NCBI GenBank assembly: GCA_023410025.1
Contig: JAEYQM010000063.1
Location: forward strand, 1 to 32,966
DNA length: 32,966 bases
Reading direction: 5' to 3'
Origin: Bacillota bacterium
GTDB lineage: Bacteria > Bacillota_I > Bacilli_A > ML615J-28 > CAG-698
Position numbers and translations under genes: made by a program. A model generated the notes under the pieces. It saw nothing but the letters and a program-made list of their open reading frames with translations, did not search any database and was not told where the DNA came from. The first letter of the stretch is position 1, and the number at the start of each line of letters is the position of its first letter. Below, in pieces: positions 24,172-32,876 of the stretch.

Positions 24172-24489
24172 ATGAAAAATAAAGTTGATATTGCAATATT
24201 AAGTGATAAAGAAGAAGTAGTATTATTTAACGCTATTGGTATCAAAACTAAAAAAGTAAATACTCCTGAAGAAGTTGAAAGAGTGATTTACGAACTTAGT
24301 AATGAAGAGTGTAAGATAATATATATTTCTGAAAAATTATATTTATCGATTCCTGAAACAATTGAGAAATATAGACATTCCACTTTCCCAATCTTAATTC
24401 CCCTTCCTATAGGTGATGAAAATATGAATATTGGTAGAAAGAAAATTAAGGAGAATGTTGAAAAGGCAATTGGAATTGATATTTTTTAG
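24172..24489 (+). CDS. ntpG: V-type ATPase subunit F (NtpG)
   Basis: A 105-residue Rossmann-like central-stalk subunit. It begins KVDIAILSDKEEVVLFNAIG, the usual start in which the sensor-like strand is followed by the FxAxGI element, and contains CKIIYISEKLYLSIPETIE (about 47-65) and FPILIPLPIG. It binds subunit D in the rotor. An AGAGGTAG site lies before the ATG. Confidence 0.93.
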   Translation: MKNKVDIAILSDKEEVVLFNAIGIKTKKVNTPEEVERVIYELSNEECKIIYISEKLYLSIPETIEKYRHSTFPILIPLPIGDENMNIGRKKIKENVEKAIGIDIF

Positions 24490-24503
24490 AAAGGATGGCA
24501 ACA

Positions 24504-26282
24504 GTGAATAAAGATTATAAAGTTGGTGTTGTGTCAAAAGTTGCAGGACCTTTGATCGTAGCCAAAAACATGAGAGATGTTAAGATGTACGATGTTGTCC
24601 GTGTAAGTGAAAAACGTTTAATCGGTGAAGTAATTGAACTTCGTGGGGAATACGCATCTATTCAAGTATATGAAGAAACTGCAGGTATCGGTCCTGGAGA
24701 ACCTGTTTTTTATACAAATGAACCTCTATCAGTAGAGTTAGCTCCAGGATTAATTGAAGGAATATTTGACGGAATTCAAAGACCACTTGACGTAATTTAT
24801 GACAATAGTGGGGACAGAATTCCTTTAGGGATAGATTTACCAAAACTTGATCGTACAAAATTATGGGAGTTTACTCCCCTTGTAACATATGGAACAAAAG
24901 TTACAGCTGGTGACTTCTTAGGAAGTGTTGATGAAACTAGCGTTGTAAAACATTATGTTATGGTTCCTTATGGAGTTAGTGGAGAAATCACTTATATTGG
25001 TAGCGGGAGATCAACAATTACTGATGTGATTGCAAAGGTAAGAGATGAATCTGGAAAAATAATTGATGTTACAATGCTACAAAAATGGCCTGTACGTCGT
25101 CCTCGTCCAATTAGTAAAAAGCTTTCTCCTAAAGAACCTTTGGTGACTGGACAAAGAGTAATCGATACATTATTCCCAATTGCTATTGGTGGAGTTGCTG
25201 CCATTCCTGGTCCATTCGGTTCAGGAAAAACAGTTGTTCAACACCAATTAGCTAAATGGGCTAATGCTGATATCGTTGTTTATGTTGGTTGTGGAGAACG
25301 TGGAAATGAGATGACGGATGTATTAAATGAGTTCCCTCATTTACAAGATCCAAAGACTGGCGAACCATTAATGAAAAGAACTGTTTTAATTGCCAATACT
25401 TCAAACATGCCAGTTGCGGCACGTGAAGCATCAATTTATACTGGTATTACGATAGCCGAATATTTCCGCGATATGGGATACAAAGTTGCCATAATGGCTG
25501 ACTCTACATCACGTTGGGCCGAGGCACTTCGTGAAATGAGTGGGCGTCTAGAAGAAATGCCAGGTGAAGAAGGTTATCCTGCTTACCTTGCAAGTAGACT
25601 AGCTGAATTCTATGAAAGAGCCGGAAGAGTACAAACAATTGGTAATAATCCTCGTGAAGGGGCAATTACAGCAATTGGTGCCGTGTCTCCTCCAGGTGGA
25701 GATACTTCTGAACCTGTATCACAAGCAACATTAAGAATTGTAAAAGTATTCTGGGGATTAAGTGCATCATTAGCATATCGTAGACATTTCCCAGCTATTG
25801 ACTGGTTAAATAGTTACTCATTATATAAAGATCAATTAACTGATTTCTATAATGAAAATGTAAAAAGAGAATGGGCAAAACAAGTAGGTGTTGCAATTCG
25901 TTTACTTCAAGATGAATCAAGACTTGATGAAATAGTTCGTCTAGTCGGTGTTGATTCACTTGAATTTAATGACCGTTTAACACTTGAAGCTGCAAGAAGT
26001 ATTCGTGAAGACTTCTTACACCAAATTGCCTTTGATGAAGTAGATACATATACATCATTAAATAAACAATATGGAATGTTAAATGCAATTCTTGAATGGT
26101 ATCACCGTGGACAAGAAGCATTAAAACAAGACATAAGTTTTAATAAAATTACTAATATGCGTGTATTAGAAAAAATTTCAAGAATGAAATATATTAAAGA
26201 GGATAATTTTGATTTAGAGTATGCAAGTATTAAAAATCAATTAGAAGCTGAATTTGATAAATTATTAAGGGGTGAAAACTAA
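24504..26282 (+). CDS. ntpA: V-type ATPase catalytic subunit A
   Basis: A 592-residue catalytic subunit. The start is the GTG at 24504, about 8 nt after AGGA (24492-24495); the ATG at 24495 overlaps that site and would leave none. It has the N-terminal beta barrel, the A-subunit insertion around residues 110-180, the Walker A GPFGSGKTV (about 236-244), the catalytic Glu region YVGCGERGNEMTDVL (about 258-272) and the Walker B stretch KVAIMADSTSRWAEALREMSG (shown as pattern only, about 328 onward). It hydrolyses ATP in the A3B3 head. Confidence 0.97.
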   Translation: MNKDYKVGVVSKVAGPLIVAKNMRDVKMYDVVRVSEKRLIGEVIELRGEYASIQVYEETAGIGPGEPVFYTNEPLSVELAPGLIEGIFDGIQRPLDVIYDNSGDRIPLGIDLPKLDRTKLWEFTPLVTYGTKVTAGDFLGSVDETSVVKHYVMVPYGVSGEITYIGSGRSTITDVIAKVRDESGKIIDVTMLQKWPVRRPRPISKKLSPKEPLVTGQRVIDTLFPIAIGGVAAIPGPFGSGKTVVQHQLAKWANADIVVYVGCGERGNEMTDVLNEFPHLQDPKTGEPLMKRTVLIANTSNMPVAAREASIYTGITIAEYFRDMGYKVAIMADSTSRWAEALREMSGRLEEMPGEEGYPAYLASRLAEFYERAGRVQTIGNNPREGAITAIGAVSPPGGDTSEPVSQATLRIVKVFWGLSASLAYRRHFPAIDWLNSYSLYKDQLTDFYNENVKREWAKQVGVAIRLLQDESRLDEIVRLVGVDSLEFNDRLTLEAARSIREDFLHQIAFDEVDTYTSLNKQYGMLNAILEWYHRGQEALKQDISFNKITNMRVLEKISRMKYIKEDNFDLEYASIKNQLEAEFDKLLRGEN

Positions 26283-27658
26283 TGGCAAAAGAATATAAGA
26301 CAATAAAAGAAGTTGTTGGTCCCTTAATGCTTGTTGATGGGGTTGAAGGTGTAAAATATGATGAACTAGTTCGCATCAAGCAATCTGATGGTGAAGAACG
26401 AGTTGGTAAAGTACTTGAAATCGATGAAGGAAAAGCCTTAGTCCAATTATTTACACCATCTCAAGGTTTAAGAATAAGTGATGCTAAGGCAATGTTCTTA
26501 GGTCATGGAATTGAACTAAAACTATCACCGGATATTGTCGGACGTGTATTTGACGGTATGGGACGTCCAATTGATGGTGGTGGAGAAATCATTCCAACAA
26601 AAGTACTAGATATTAATGGTACTCCACTTAACCCAGTTGCCCGTGACTATCCATCAGAATTTATTCAAACAGGAATTAGTGCTATTGACGGACTTAATAC
26701 ACTAGTTCGTGGTCAAAAACTACCAATCTTCTCTGGATCTGGTTTACCACATTCAAAACTTGCTGCCCAAATCGCAAGACAAGCAAAAGTTTTAGGTAAA
26801 AACGAAGAATTTGCTGTAGTATTTGCTGCTATTGGTATTACCTTTGAAGAGTCTGACTATTTCGTACAAGAATTCCAAAAATCAGGAGCAATTGAACGAA
26901 GTGTTCTATTCGTTAACTTAGCTAATGACCCTGCCATCGAAAGAATTGCAACTCCTCGTATGGCAATTACATGTGCTGAATACTTAGCATATGAATTAGG
27001 GATGCATGTACTAGTAATCCTTACAGATATTACTAACTATGCTGAAGCATTACGTGAAGTATCGGCTGCCCGTAAAGAAGTTCCAGGACGTAGAGGATAT
27101 CCAGGTTACATGTACACTGACTTAGCAAGCTTATACGAAAGAGCTGGTAGAATTAAAGGAAAACCAGGTTCAATTACCCAAATTCCAATTCTATCAATGC
27201 CTGAAGATGACAAAACACATCCAATTCCTGACTTAACAGGATATATTACAGAAGGACAAATTATTCTTTCTCGTGAATTATACTTAAAAGGAGTATTACC
27301 ACCAGTCGATGTTCTTCCATCACTTAGCCGTCTAAAGGATAAGGGTATTGGAAAAGGTAAAACTCGTGAAGACCATTCAAATACAATGAACCAATTATTT
27401 GCAGCCTATGCACGTGGTAAAGAAGCAAAAGAATTATCAACTATTCTTGGTGAAGCAGCTTTATCAGATATAGATAAACTATATAGTAATTTTGCCGTTG
27501 AATTTGAAAACAAATACGTTTCTCAAGGGTTTCAAACTGGCCGTAGCATAGAAGAAACTCTTAGTATTGGATGGGAATTATTATCAATACTTCCAAAATC
27601 AGAATTAAAACGTATTAGTCTTGAGTATATTGAAAAATATTATCCAAAGAAGGACTAG
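26282..27658 (+). CDS. ntpB: V-type ATPase regulatory subunit B
   Basis: A 458-residue partner of subunit A. The P-loop position reads IFSGSGLPHSKLAAQIARQ (about 151-169), the known non-catalytic version without GxxxxGKT, so the subunit does not hydrolyse ATP. Other markers are SEFIQTGISAIDGLNTLVRG (about 128-147) and ILTDITNYAEALREVSAARKE (pattern only). It shares one base with the ntpA stop (TAATG). Confidence 0.97.
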   Translation: MAKEYKTIKEVVGPLMLVDGVEGVKYDELVRIKQSDGEERVGKVLEIDEGKALVQLFTPSQGLRISDAKAMFLGHGIELKLSPDIVGRVFDGMGRPIDGGGEIIPTKVLDINGTPLNPVARDYPSEFIQTGISAIDGLNTLVRGQKLPIFSGSGLPHSKLAAQIARQAKVLGKNEEFAVVFAAIGITFEESDYFVQEFQKSGAIERSVLFVNLANDPAIERIATPRMAITCAEYLAYELGMHVLVILTDITNYAEALREVSAARKEVPGRRGYPGYMYTDLASLYERAGRIKGKPGSITQIPILSMPEDDKTHPIPDLTGYITEGQIILSRELYLKGVLPPVDVLPSLSRLKDKGIGKGKTREDHSNTMNQLFAAYARGKEAKELSTILGEAALSDIDKLYSNFAVEFENKYVSQGFQTGRSIEETLSIGWELLSILPKSELKRISLEYIEKYYPKKD

Positions 27659-27661
27659 TAA

Positions 27662-28297
27662 ATGGCGACAATAATCAATCCAACAAGAATGGAATTGACT
27701 CGTCTTAAAAAGCGATTAAGTACGGCCAAGAGGGGTCACAAATTACTGAAGGATAAACAAGATGAAATGGTTCGCCAATTTATGCAAATTATTAGATATA
27801 ATGATGAATTACGTAAAGAGGTAGAAGAAGAGTTAAGAAAAATCACGAAAAGCTTTAATTCCGCAATGCTAAAAATGAGTATTGAAGGAATTATGGAATC
27901 ATTAATGGTTCCAGCAAATAGTTCTAAACTTACAGTTGGTTCAAAAAATACGATGAATATTAAAACTCCGACTATTAGCTATGAAGCAAGTGACGTTATC
28001 GATTTAACATATGGTTTTGCTTTTACTCCTGTTGAACTAGATTCATCAGTAATAGAATTATCTAAATTACTTCCAAAGTTGATTGAACTTGCACAAATTG
28101 AAAAGTCATGTGATATGCTCGCCTTTGAAATTGAAAAGACAAGAAGAAGAGTTAATGCAATTGAATATGTTATGATTCCAGAAATGGTTCAAAAAATTAA
28201 ATATATTGTCATGAAACTTGAAGACAATGAAAGAAGTAATATCATTAGATTGATGAAGAGTAAAGAAATTGTTCTTGCAAAACAATTAAATAAATAA
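27662..28297 (+). CDS. ntpD: V-type ATPase subunit D
   Basis: A 211-residue central rotor shaft. The opening NPTRMELTRLKKRLSTAKRG (about 6-25) is the family signature; most of the rest is antiparallel coiled coil, ending with the conserved RRRVNAIEYVMIP (about 161-173) before the last helix. It starts 3 nt after ntpB and is the last gene of the operon. No NtpH or NtpJ (KtrII-type) gene follows, unlike in E. hirae. Confidence 0.96.
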   Translation: MATIINPTRMELTRLKKRLSTAKRGHKLLKDKQDEMVRQFMQIIRYNDELRKEVEEELRKITKSFNSAMLKMSIEGIMESLMVPANSSKLTVGSKNTMNIKTPTISYEASDVIDLTYGFAFTPVELDSSVIELSKLLPKLIELAQIEKSCDMLAFEIEKTRRRVNAIEYVMIPEMVQKIKYIVMKLEDNERSNIIRLMKSKEIVLAKQLNK

Positions 28298-28308
28298 CAT
28301 ATTAAAAT

Positions 28309-28335
28309 GGATAGACAAATCGTCTATCTATTTTT
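28309..28335 (+). terminator. Terminator of the V-ATPase operon
   Basis: GATAGAC (28310-28316) pairs with GTCTATC (28322-28328) around a 5-nt loop, followed by TATTTTT. It is 12 nt after the ntpD stop. Confidence 0.82.
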
Positions 28336-28661
28336 AATCTATATGATGTTTTAAATTAAATTTGCAGTATTACCTCTTAAATTGGAAATAAAGGGTAAAA
28401 TTTCGTTTTTAATCGTTTTTTAATATATGCAAAACAATTTATTCACATCTTGTATACAAACGATTAAAACTAAAAATATAGGTTTTACATGTTTTAATTT
28501 AAAAAATTGTTTAAATGACAAATTATTATAAATATTTTAATATTTAATCTATTTTTTAAACTTTTAAACTAAATAATTTATTTAATGTAGATGTCTACTC
28601 TATTATTACCGTACCTTAAAAAAACTTATATATGTATAATAAATTGTAATGATGAAAGTAT
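28336..28661. other. AT-rich intergenic stretch with a long-range inverted repeat
   Basis: No gene is supported. A perfect 12-nt inverted repeat, TTTTAATCGTTT (28407-28418) and AAACGATTAAAA (28458-28469), is separated by 39 nt. Confidence 0.55.
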
Positions 28662-28686
28662 AAAAAAAGGCTTGATAAATCAAACC
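28662..28686 (-). terminator. Terminator of the tRNA-Leu gene
   Basis: On the minus strand, GGTTTGA and TCAAGCC pair (one G-T) around a 4-nt loop and run into seven Ts (plus 28662-28668). It lies 14 nt past the tRNA 3' end. Confidence 0.85.
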
Positions 28687-28699
28687 ATTTAATTAAATA

Positions 28700-28783
28700 T
28701 GGTGCGGCTAGTGAAATTCGAATTCACATGTCAAGGACACTACCCCCTCAAGATAGCGCGTCTACCAGTTCCGCCATAACCGC
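28700..28783 (-). tRNA. tRNA-Leu(GAG)
   Basis: On the minus strand an 84-nt class II tRNA folds cleanly. The acceptor stem is GCGGTTA with TAGCCGC, the anticodon stem CTATC with GGTAG, and the loop TTGAGGG gives anticodon GAG (codons CTC and CTT). There is a long variable arm (TGTCCTTGACA) and a T-stem GTGAA with TTCAC around TTCGAAT. The 3' CCA is encoded (plus 28700-28702). It is a single gene with its own promoter and terminator. Confidence 0.95.
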
Positions 28784-28793
28784 ATATAAAGAT

Positions 28794-28822
28794 ATTATAC
28801 CAATATAGATATTTAAAATCAA
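28794..28822 (-). promoter_or_regulatory. Promoter of the tRNA-Leu gene
   Basis: On the minus strand, TTGATT (28817-28822), a 17-nt spacer and TATAAT (28794-28799), 10 nt before the mature tRNA 5' end. Confidence 0.8.
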
Positions 28823-28825
28823 GAA

Positions 28826-28851
28826 AAGAACAGTAGTAAACTACTGTTCTT
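28826..28851 (-). terminator. Hairpin over the stop codon of the ABC operon
   Basis: A perfect 12-bp stem (28826-28837 with 28840-28851) includes the TAG stop (28841-28843) of the last ABC gene. The minus-strand tail is TTTTCTTG-like, so it is a modest terminator; it ends 3 nt from the tRNA -35 box. Confidence 0.6.
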
Positions 28852-29995
28852 GTTTTTGTTGTTTGTAAGAAATAATTACAGAAATTACGGCAGCAATAAT
28901 AAAGAATAAAATTTGTATTAACATATTAGTAATGATTTCACTTAAATTACTACTATTTATAGTTTGCAAACTAATAATCTTATTATTGTTATAAATATGA
29001 TAGTAAGATGGTAATAAATGAGCAAATTTTAAAACAGTAGGGTTTAAGTATTCTTGAGGAACAAATGCTCCACACAAGAATGAAATTCCTAGACTAATAA
29101 TGTTAGTGATTGCTGAAAGGACATTACCATTTTTAATAAGTAAAGAAATTAAATAGGCAATACCTAATACTGGTAAAGATATTGCATAAGCATTAATTAT
29201 TAATAACTTACCATTATCAGTATTCATTGCTTTTGGATATAGTATAAAACTTAAAATTACAAGTAGTGTTGTAATTGCAAAAGCAAGAAGGAAATGACCT
29301 AATAAAATTTCTAAACTTGTTTTAACTTGGGAATATGGAGATATTCCCATTCTTTTTTTAATTTCAAATTTATTAATCTTTAAATTAATTAATCCAACAA
29401 TAGTTATCATAATTGCAAATAATATGTAATTGAAATAACTATAGAAAAATCCTGCGTAAGATAATTCATTATTTGAAACATGTAGTTTTGAAGCATCAAT
29501 TTCTTTTTGTAAGTCTTTTGTGATACTTTCAAACATTACACTTTCTTCAATTCCTTCAATAGTATTTTTATAAGAATTTACAAGATTTAAATATTTATTG
29601 ATCACTGATTCTAAAGTTATATTATAAACCTTATTATCAATCTTGATAGTTTCTATTTTTGGGTCTAATCCATTATAAAAATCATTAGTAAAACCTTTTG
29701 GAATTGTAATTACATATGTTATTTTTTGAAAATACAAAGCATCATTAATATTTTTGTCTTCAATTTCCTTAAAATTAACATACTTTTCAATGTTTTTTAC
29801 AAGATTGTTTATAAGTTGTGTATCTTCATCATAATTTCTAAAGACAATATCAGTCTTTGATTCGGTAAAATCAACTGTAGATTGTGATGGAGAACTAGCA
29901 AATACTAAAGCTATACCAAGAAATATTGCGAAATATGATATAACGATAACAATGTTTTTCTTTAATATCTTTAAATATAGACTAAATACTTTCAT
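28841..29995 (-). CDS. ABC-2 type permease, second of a pair (LnrN-like)
   Basis: A 384-residue permease. One membrane helix (about 13-34) is followed by a large external domain of about 140 residues and then five helices (about 180-206, 226-252, 264-288, 290-312, 355-378). This one-plus-five layout with a long first loop is typical of ABC-2 exporters of the linearmycin-resistance LnrMN/YfiMN kind, which are close to this length. It overlaps the first permease gene by 14 nt. The two permeases would form the membrane half of one exporter. The substrate is unknown; the LnrLMN comparison is by architecture, not by a search. Confidence 0.87.
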   Translation of the reverse strand: MKVFSLYLKILKKNIVIVISYFAIFLGIALVFASSPSQSTVDFTESKTDIVFRNYDEDTQLINNLVKNIEKYVNFKEIEDKNINDALYFQKITYVITIPKGFTNDFYNGLDPKIETIKIDNKVYNITLESVINKYLNLVNSYKNTIEGIEESVMFESITKDLQKEIDASKLHVSNNELSYAGFFYSYFNYILFAIMITIVGLINLKINKFEIKKRMGISPYSQVKTSLEILLGHFLLAFAITTLLVILSFILYPKAMNTDNGKLLIINAYAISLPVLGIAYLISLLIKNGNVLSAITNIISLGISFLCGAFVPQEYLNPTVLKFAHLLPSYYHIYNNNKIISLQTINSSNLSEIITNMLIQILFFIIAAVISVIISYKQQKQEQ

Positions 29996-31124
29996 AACTA
30001 TCCCTCCTAAATAAAAAGGCTGTTGAAGTAAGGAAGATAATAGTCATTAGGGCGAGTATTCCAATATTCATTAAATATCTATTGATATCAGTATAATAAC
30101 TTAATGAATATAGGGCATCAGTTATGACATTAACTGGATTAATATATTGTAAAATGGGAATATTTGTTTGAACAAAGTATTTGACACTAATAACCATCAT
30201 ACCAGCAAGGAAACTTCCTGCCATTGAAGTAATTATTGTAACTGCAACCTTAGTTCCTTCAGGTTTTCGTTTTAATACCATTGAAATAAAAGCACCATAA
30301 GAAATACCTAAACTTGAACCTAAAGCACAAGTAATAATTAGATACAAGTAATTTGTATTAAAATTAACACCGTAACCAAAATCAAGAACTAAAATTATTA
30401 TAATTAATTCAATAAAATGAACAACAAATGATGAAAATAGTCCTGCAATTAATAAATTTTTTCTTTTTACAGGAGAAATTGAAAGTCTAATACCTTGATT
30501 ACCATTATTCGGTAATAATCTATCAACAATAAAAGATCCCCAAAATGAACCATATAAAATTGCCATACCAATTAAAGTAAAGAAGTAGTAACTTACCATA
30601 GAAGTTTTCTTGGTATTTGTTTGGGCATCCTTTAAATAATCTTTTTGATTATTTAATTTTGCAATTACTTCTTCAACAGATAAATTTCCATGGGATAATA
30701 TAATTAATGAACTAATTGAAGAGTTAATTTGCATGTACTGATCAAGATATGATTTAATTATTGTTTGACTATACCCACCACTAGTTACTGATAATGATAT
30801 ATTATCGGTTGATTTAATATCAATTACCCCACTTACTTCCCCATTTTCTAGTAATGTGAAGGCTGTATCTTTATCAACTAACTGATAATCAAATATTGGT
30901 AAATCTTCATTATATTTTGCATTCTCAATCGAATCTAAAAATCCATTTGGTATTTCAACACGATCAATTATAGCAATATTAATTGTTTTTAAGTTGCCAC
31001 CCTTTTCAATATCAGAAAATGCAATCTTAAATAGTAAACCAAGTACAATTGGAAATACTAAAGTCCAAAATAATAATGCCTTATTCTTAAATAGACATAA
31101 AAAATTATATTTTAGTATAGTCAT
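29982..31124 (-). CDS. ABC-2 type permease, first of a pair (LnrM-like)
   Basis: A 380-residue permease with helix 1 at about 16-36 (KALLFWTLVFPIVLGLLF), an external domain of about 135 residues and five further helices (about 176-200, 226-250, 258-284, 292-315, 350-372). It starts 1 nt after the ATPase stop, so the three genes form one unit. The external loop lacks cysteines. It should assemble with the second permease and two copies of the ATPase. Confidence 0.87.
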   Translation of the reverse strand: MTILKYNFLCLFKNKALLFWTLVFPIVLGLLFKIAFSDIEKGGNLKTINIAIIDRVEIPNGFLDSIENAKYNEDLPIFDYQLVDKDTAFTLLENGEVSGVIDIKSTDNISLSVTSGGYSQTIIKSYLDQYMQINSSISSLIILSHGNLSVEEVIAKLNNQKDYLKDAQTNTKKTSMVSYYFFTLIGMAILYGSFWGSFIVDRLLPNNGNQGIRLSISPVKRKNLLIAGLFSSFVVHFIELIIIILVLDFGYGVNFNTNYLYLIITCALGSSLGISYGAFISMVLKRKPEGTKVAVTIITSMAGSFLAGMMVISVKYFVQTNIPILQYINPVNVITDALYSLSYYTDINRYLMNIGILALMTIIFLTSTAFLFRRDSYESI

Positions 31125-31125
31125 C

Positions 31126-32061
31126 TTAATCCCTCAACTCTTTACCTGTGATGGCTAAGAATACGTCATTTAATGTAGGTGTTTGTGAATGGATATTATC
31201 AAATTGAAGTTTATTTTCATTTAAAATGTGTAATACTGATGGAATATTGCTTTTTCCTTTGTTTGATTTAATGATTAATGAGCCATTGTCATAAGTTACA
31301 GATACAACATTTTCAATATTATTTAGTTCTTTAACGACCTCATCATTAGGTTTATTGATTGTAATCCTAATCGTTTCTCCTAAATCAATCATATCTTTAA
31401 TAGAATCTTTAGTTCCTTCAGCAATTACCTTACCCTTATCCATAATAACTATATAATCACAAAGTTGTTCAACTTCCTCCATATAATGAGTAGTATAGAC
31501 AATAGTTGCCCCTTCATTATTAAGCTTTTGAATCCCTTCAAGAATTTTGTTTCTACTTTGTGGGTCTACAGCTACAGTTGGCTCATCAAGAATAATTAAT
31601 TTTGGTCTATGTGCAATTCCACAAGCTATATGAAGTCTTCTTAATAGACCTCCTGATAATTTTTTTGGTAAAAAGTTTCTAAATTCATTTAAAGAAACAA
31701 ATTCTATTGCCTCTTCAACAAGTTTTTTCCTCATTGCTTTATCGCTTATATAAAGACTACAAAAATAATCAATGTTTTCAAAAACAGTAAGTTCTTCAAA
31801 AACCGCCACATTTTGAGTGATTAATCCAATTTCTTTTTTGATATCGTAATTTGTGGCACTCATTGGTTTACCAAAAATTTCAATAGAGCCTTTATCATAT
31901 TTTAAAAGAGATAGGAGGCAATTAATAAAAGTTGTCTTCCCACTCCCATTTGGACCTAATAGACCAAATATTTCCCCATCTCTTACTTCAAAATTAAGTC
32001 CATCAATGGCCTTAACCCCACTTTTGTATGTTTTTTCTAGATTATTAACTTTGATAACCAT
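31126..32061 (-). CDS. ABC transporter ATP-binding protein (LnrL-like)
   Basis: A 311-residue ATPase. Walker A is GPNGSGKTT (36-44), the Q-loop Gln83 lies in LITQNVAVFEEL, the signature is LSGGLLRR (135-142), Walker B is LIILDEPTVAVDP (155-167) and the H-loop is TTHYMEEVEQL. A C-terminal ~90-residue regulatory-type domain follows (GETIRITINKPNDEVVKEL onward). It drives the two permeases in drug or lipid export. A full TAAGGAGGT ribosome site and a strong promoter precede it. It is the first gene of the minus-strand operon; a length of 311 matches what I recall for LnrL. Confidence 0.93.
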   Translation of the reverse strand: MVIKVNNLEKTYKSGVKAIDGLNFEVRDGEIFGLLGPNGSGKTTFINCLLSLLKYDKGSIEIFGKPMSATNYDIKKEIGLITQNVAVFEELTVFENIDYFCSLYISDKAMRKKLVEEAIEFVSLNEFRNFLPKKLSGGLLRRLHIACGIAHRPKLIILDEPTVAVDPQSRNKILEGIQKLNNEGATIVYTTHYMEEVEQLCDYIVIMDKGKVIAEGTKDSIKDMIDLGETIRITINKPNDEVVKELNNIENVVSVTYDNGSLIIKSNKGKSNIPSVLHILNENKLQFDNIHSQTPTLNDVFLAITGKELRD

Positions 32062-32084
32062 AATAACCTCCTTATATAATGTAA

Positions 32085-32113
32085 ATTATAATTCAAAATG
32101 TTGAAAAATGCAA
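32085..32113 (-). promoter_or_regulatory. Promoter of the ABC exporter operon
   Basis: On the minus strand, TTGCAT (32108-32113), a 17-nt spacer and TATAAT (32085-32090), 23 nt before the ATPase start. Confidence 0.78.
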
Positions 32114-32142
32114 TCAATAGTAAAAAGAAAATGATTTTATTA

Positions 32143-32171
32143 TTAACATTTGTATTATTTAAGGGTATAAT
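32143..32171 (+). promoter_or_regulatory. Promoter of the cyclophilin gene
   Basis: TTAACA (32143-32148), a 17-nt spacer and TATAAT (32166-32171), divergent from the ABC promoter, 20 nt before the ATG. Confidence 0.75.
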
Positions 32172-32191
32172 ACAAAAAAGAGGTAATAGAT

Positions 32192-32785
32192 ATGAAAATA
32201 CTTATAGTTTTATTGATTGTACTTGTTTTGGTTGGATGTAAAGATAAAAAACAAGATGAAGAAAAAATTAATCCCCAAGTTATAATTACTTTAAGTGATG
32301 AAAGAGTAATAAATTTAGAATTATACCCAGAAATTGCTCCTATTACAGTTGCAAACTTCTTAAAATTAGTGGAAGATAAATATTATGATGGGGTGATTTT
32401 CCATAGAATTATTGCTAATTTTATGATTCAAACTGGTGGATATTATATTGAAGATAATGAAATTAAAGAAAAGACTAAAACGCAAGCAATTTATGGTGAA
32501 TTTACAAGCAATGGTCATGTTGGAAATGATTTAAAACATGAATTAGGTGTTATTTCAATGGCAAGAACTAATATTGCTAATAGTGCAACATCACAGTTTT
32601 TTATTTGTTCAACAAATACTCCACATCTTGATGGTCAATATGCTGCTTTTGGAAAAGCAATTGATCAAGAAAGCTTAAATGTTATTTTAGATTTAAGTAA
32701 TGCACCTACTGTTGCAATTAGCCAAGCATTTACAGATTTCCCATATCCAGTGATTACAGTTAAATCAATTAGATTAAAAAAATAA
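32192..32785 (+). CDS. Lipoprotein peptidyl-prolyl cis-trans isomerase (cyclophilin)
   Basis: A 197-residue lipoprotein. The signal peptide ends in LVGC (Cys16), and a short charged linker leads into a complete small cyclophilin domain. The active-site stretch is FHRIIANFMIQTGG (70-83, Arg72 being the catalytic arginine), with SATSQFFICSTNTPHLDGQY (131-150) and AAFGKAI. It should catalyse prolyl isomerisation of exported proteins at the outer face of the membrane. The family is often cytosolic in Bacillota, so membrane anchoring is notable but not rare. The gene is monocistronic with its own promoter and terminator. Confidence 0.95.
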   Translation: MKILIVLLIVLVLVGCKDKKQDEEKINPQVIITLSDERVINLELYPEIAPITVANFLKLVEDKYYDGVIFHRIIANFMIQTGGYYIEDNEIKEKTKTQAIYGEFTSNGHVGNDLKHELGVISMARTNIANSATSQFFICSTNTPHLDGQYAAFGKAIDQESLNVILDLSNAPTVAISQAFTDFPYPVITVKSIRLKK

Positions 32786-32813
32786 GGACGCTTTAAGCGT
32801 CCTTTAATATTTT
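32786..32813 (+). terminator. Terminator after the cyclophilin gene
   Basis: GGACGC (32786-32791) and GCGTCC (32797-32802) form a GC-rich stem immediately after the stop, followed by a T-rich tail. It may also stop the convergent gene at the right edge. Confidence 0.85.
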
Positions 32814-32876
32814 TATCTGGCTATAGATAAATAATAACTATTTACACCATTTTGTTAGATAAAAACAGTATACCTA

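Noticed and set aside
24495..24497. ATG at 24495 as the ntpA start
   Set aside because: It overlaps the only ribosome site (AAAGGA). The GTG at 24504 is correctly spaced and gives the usual subunit A beginning.
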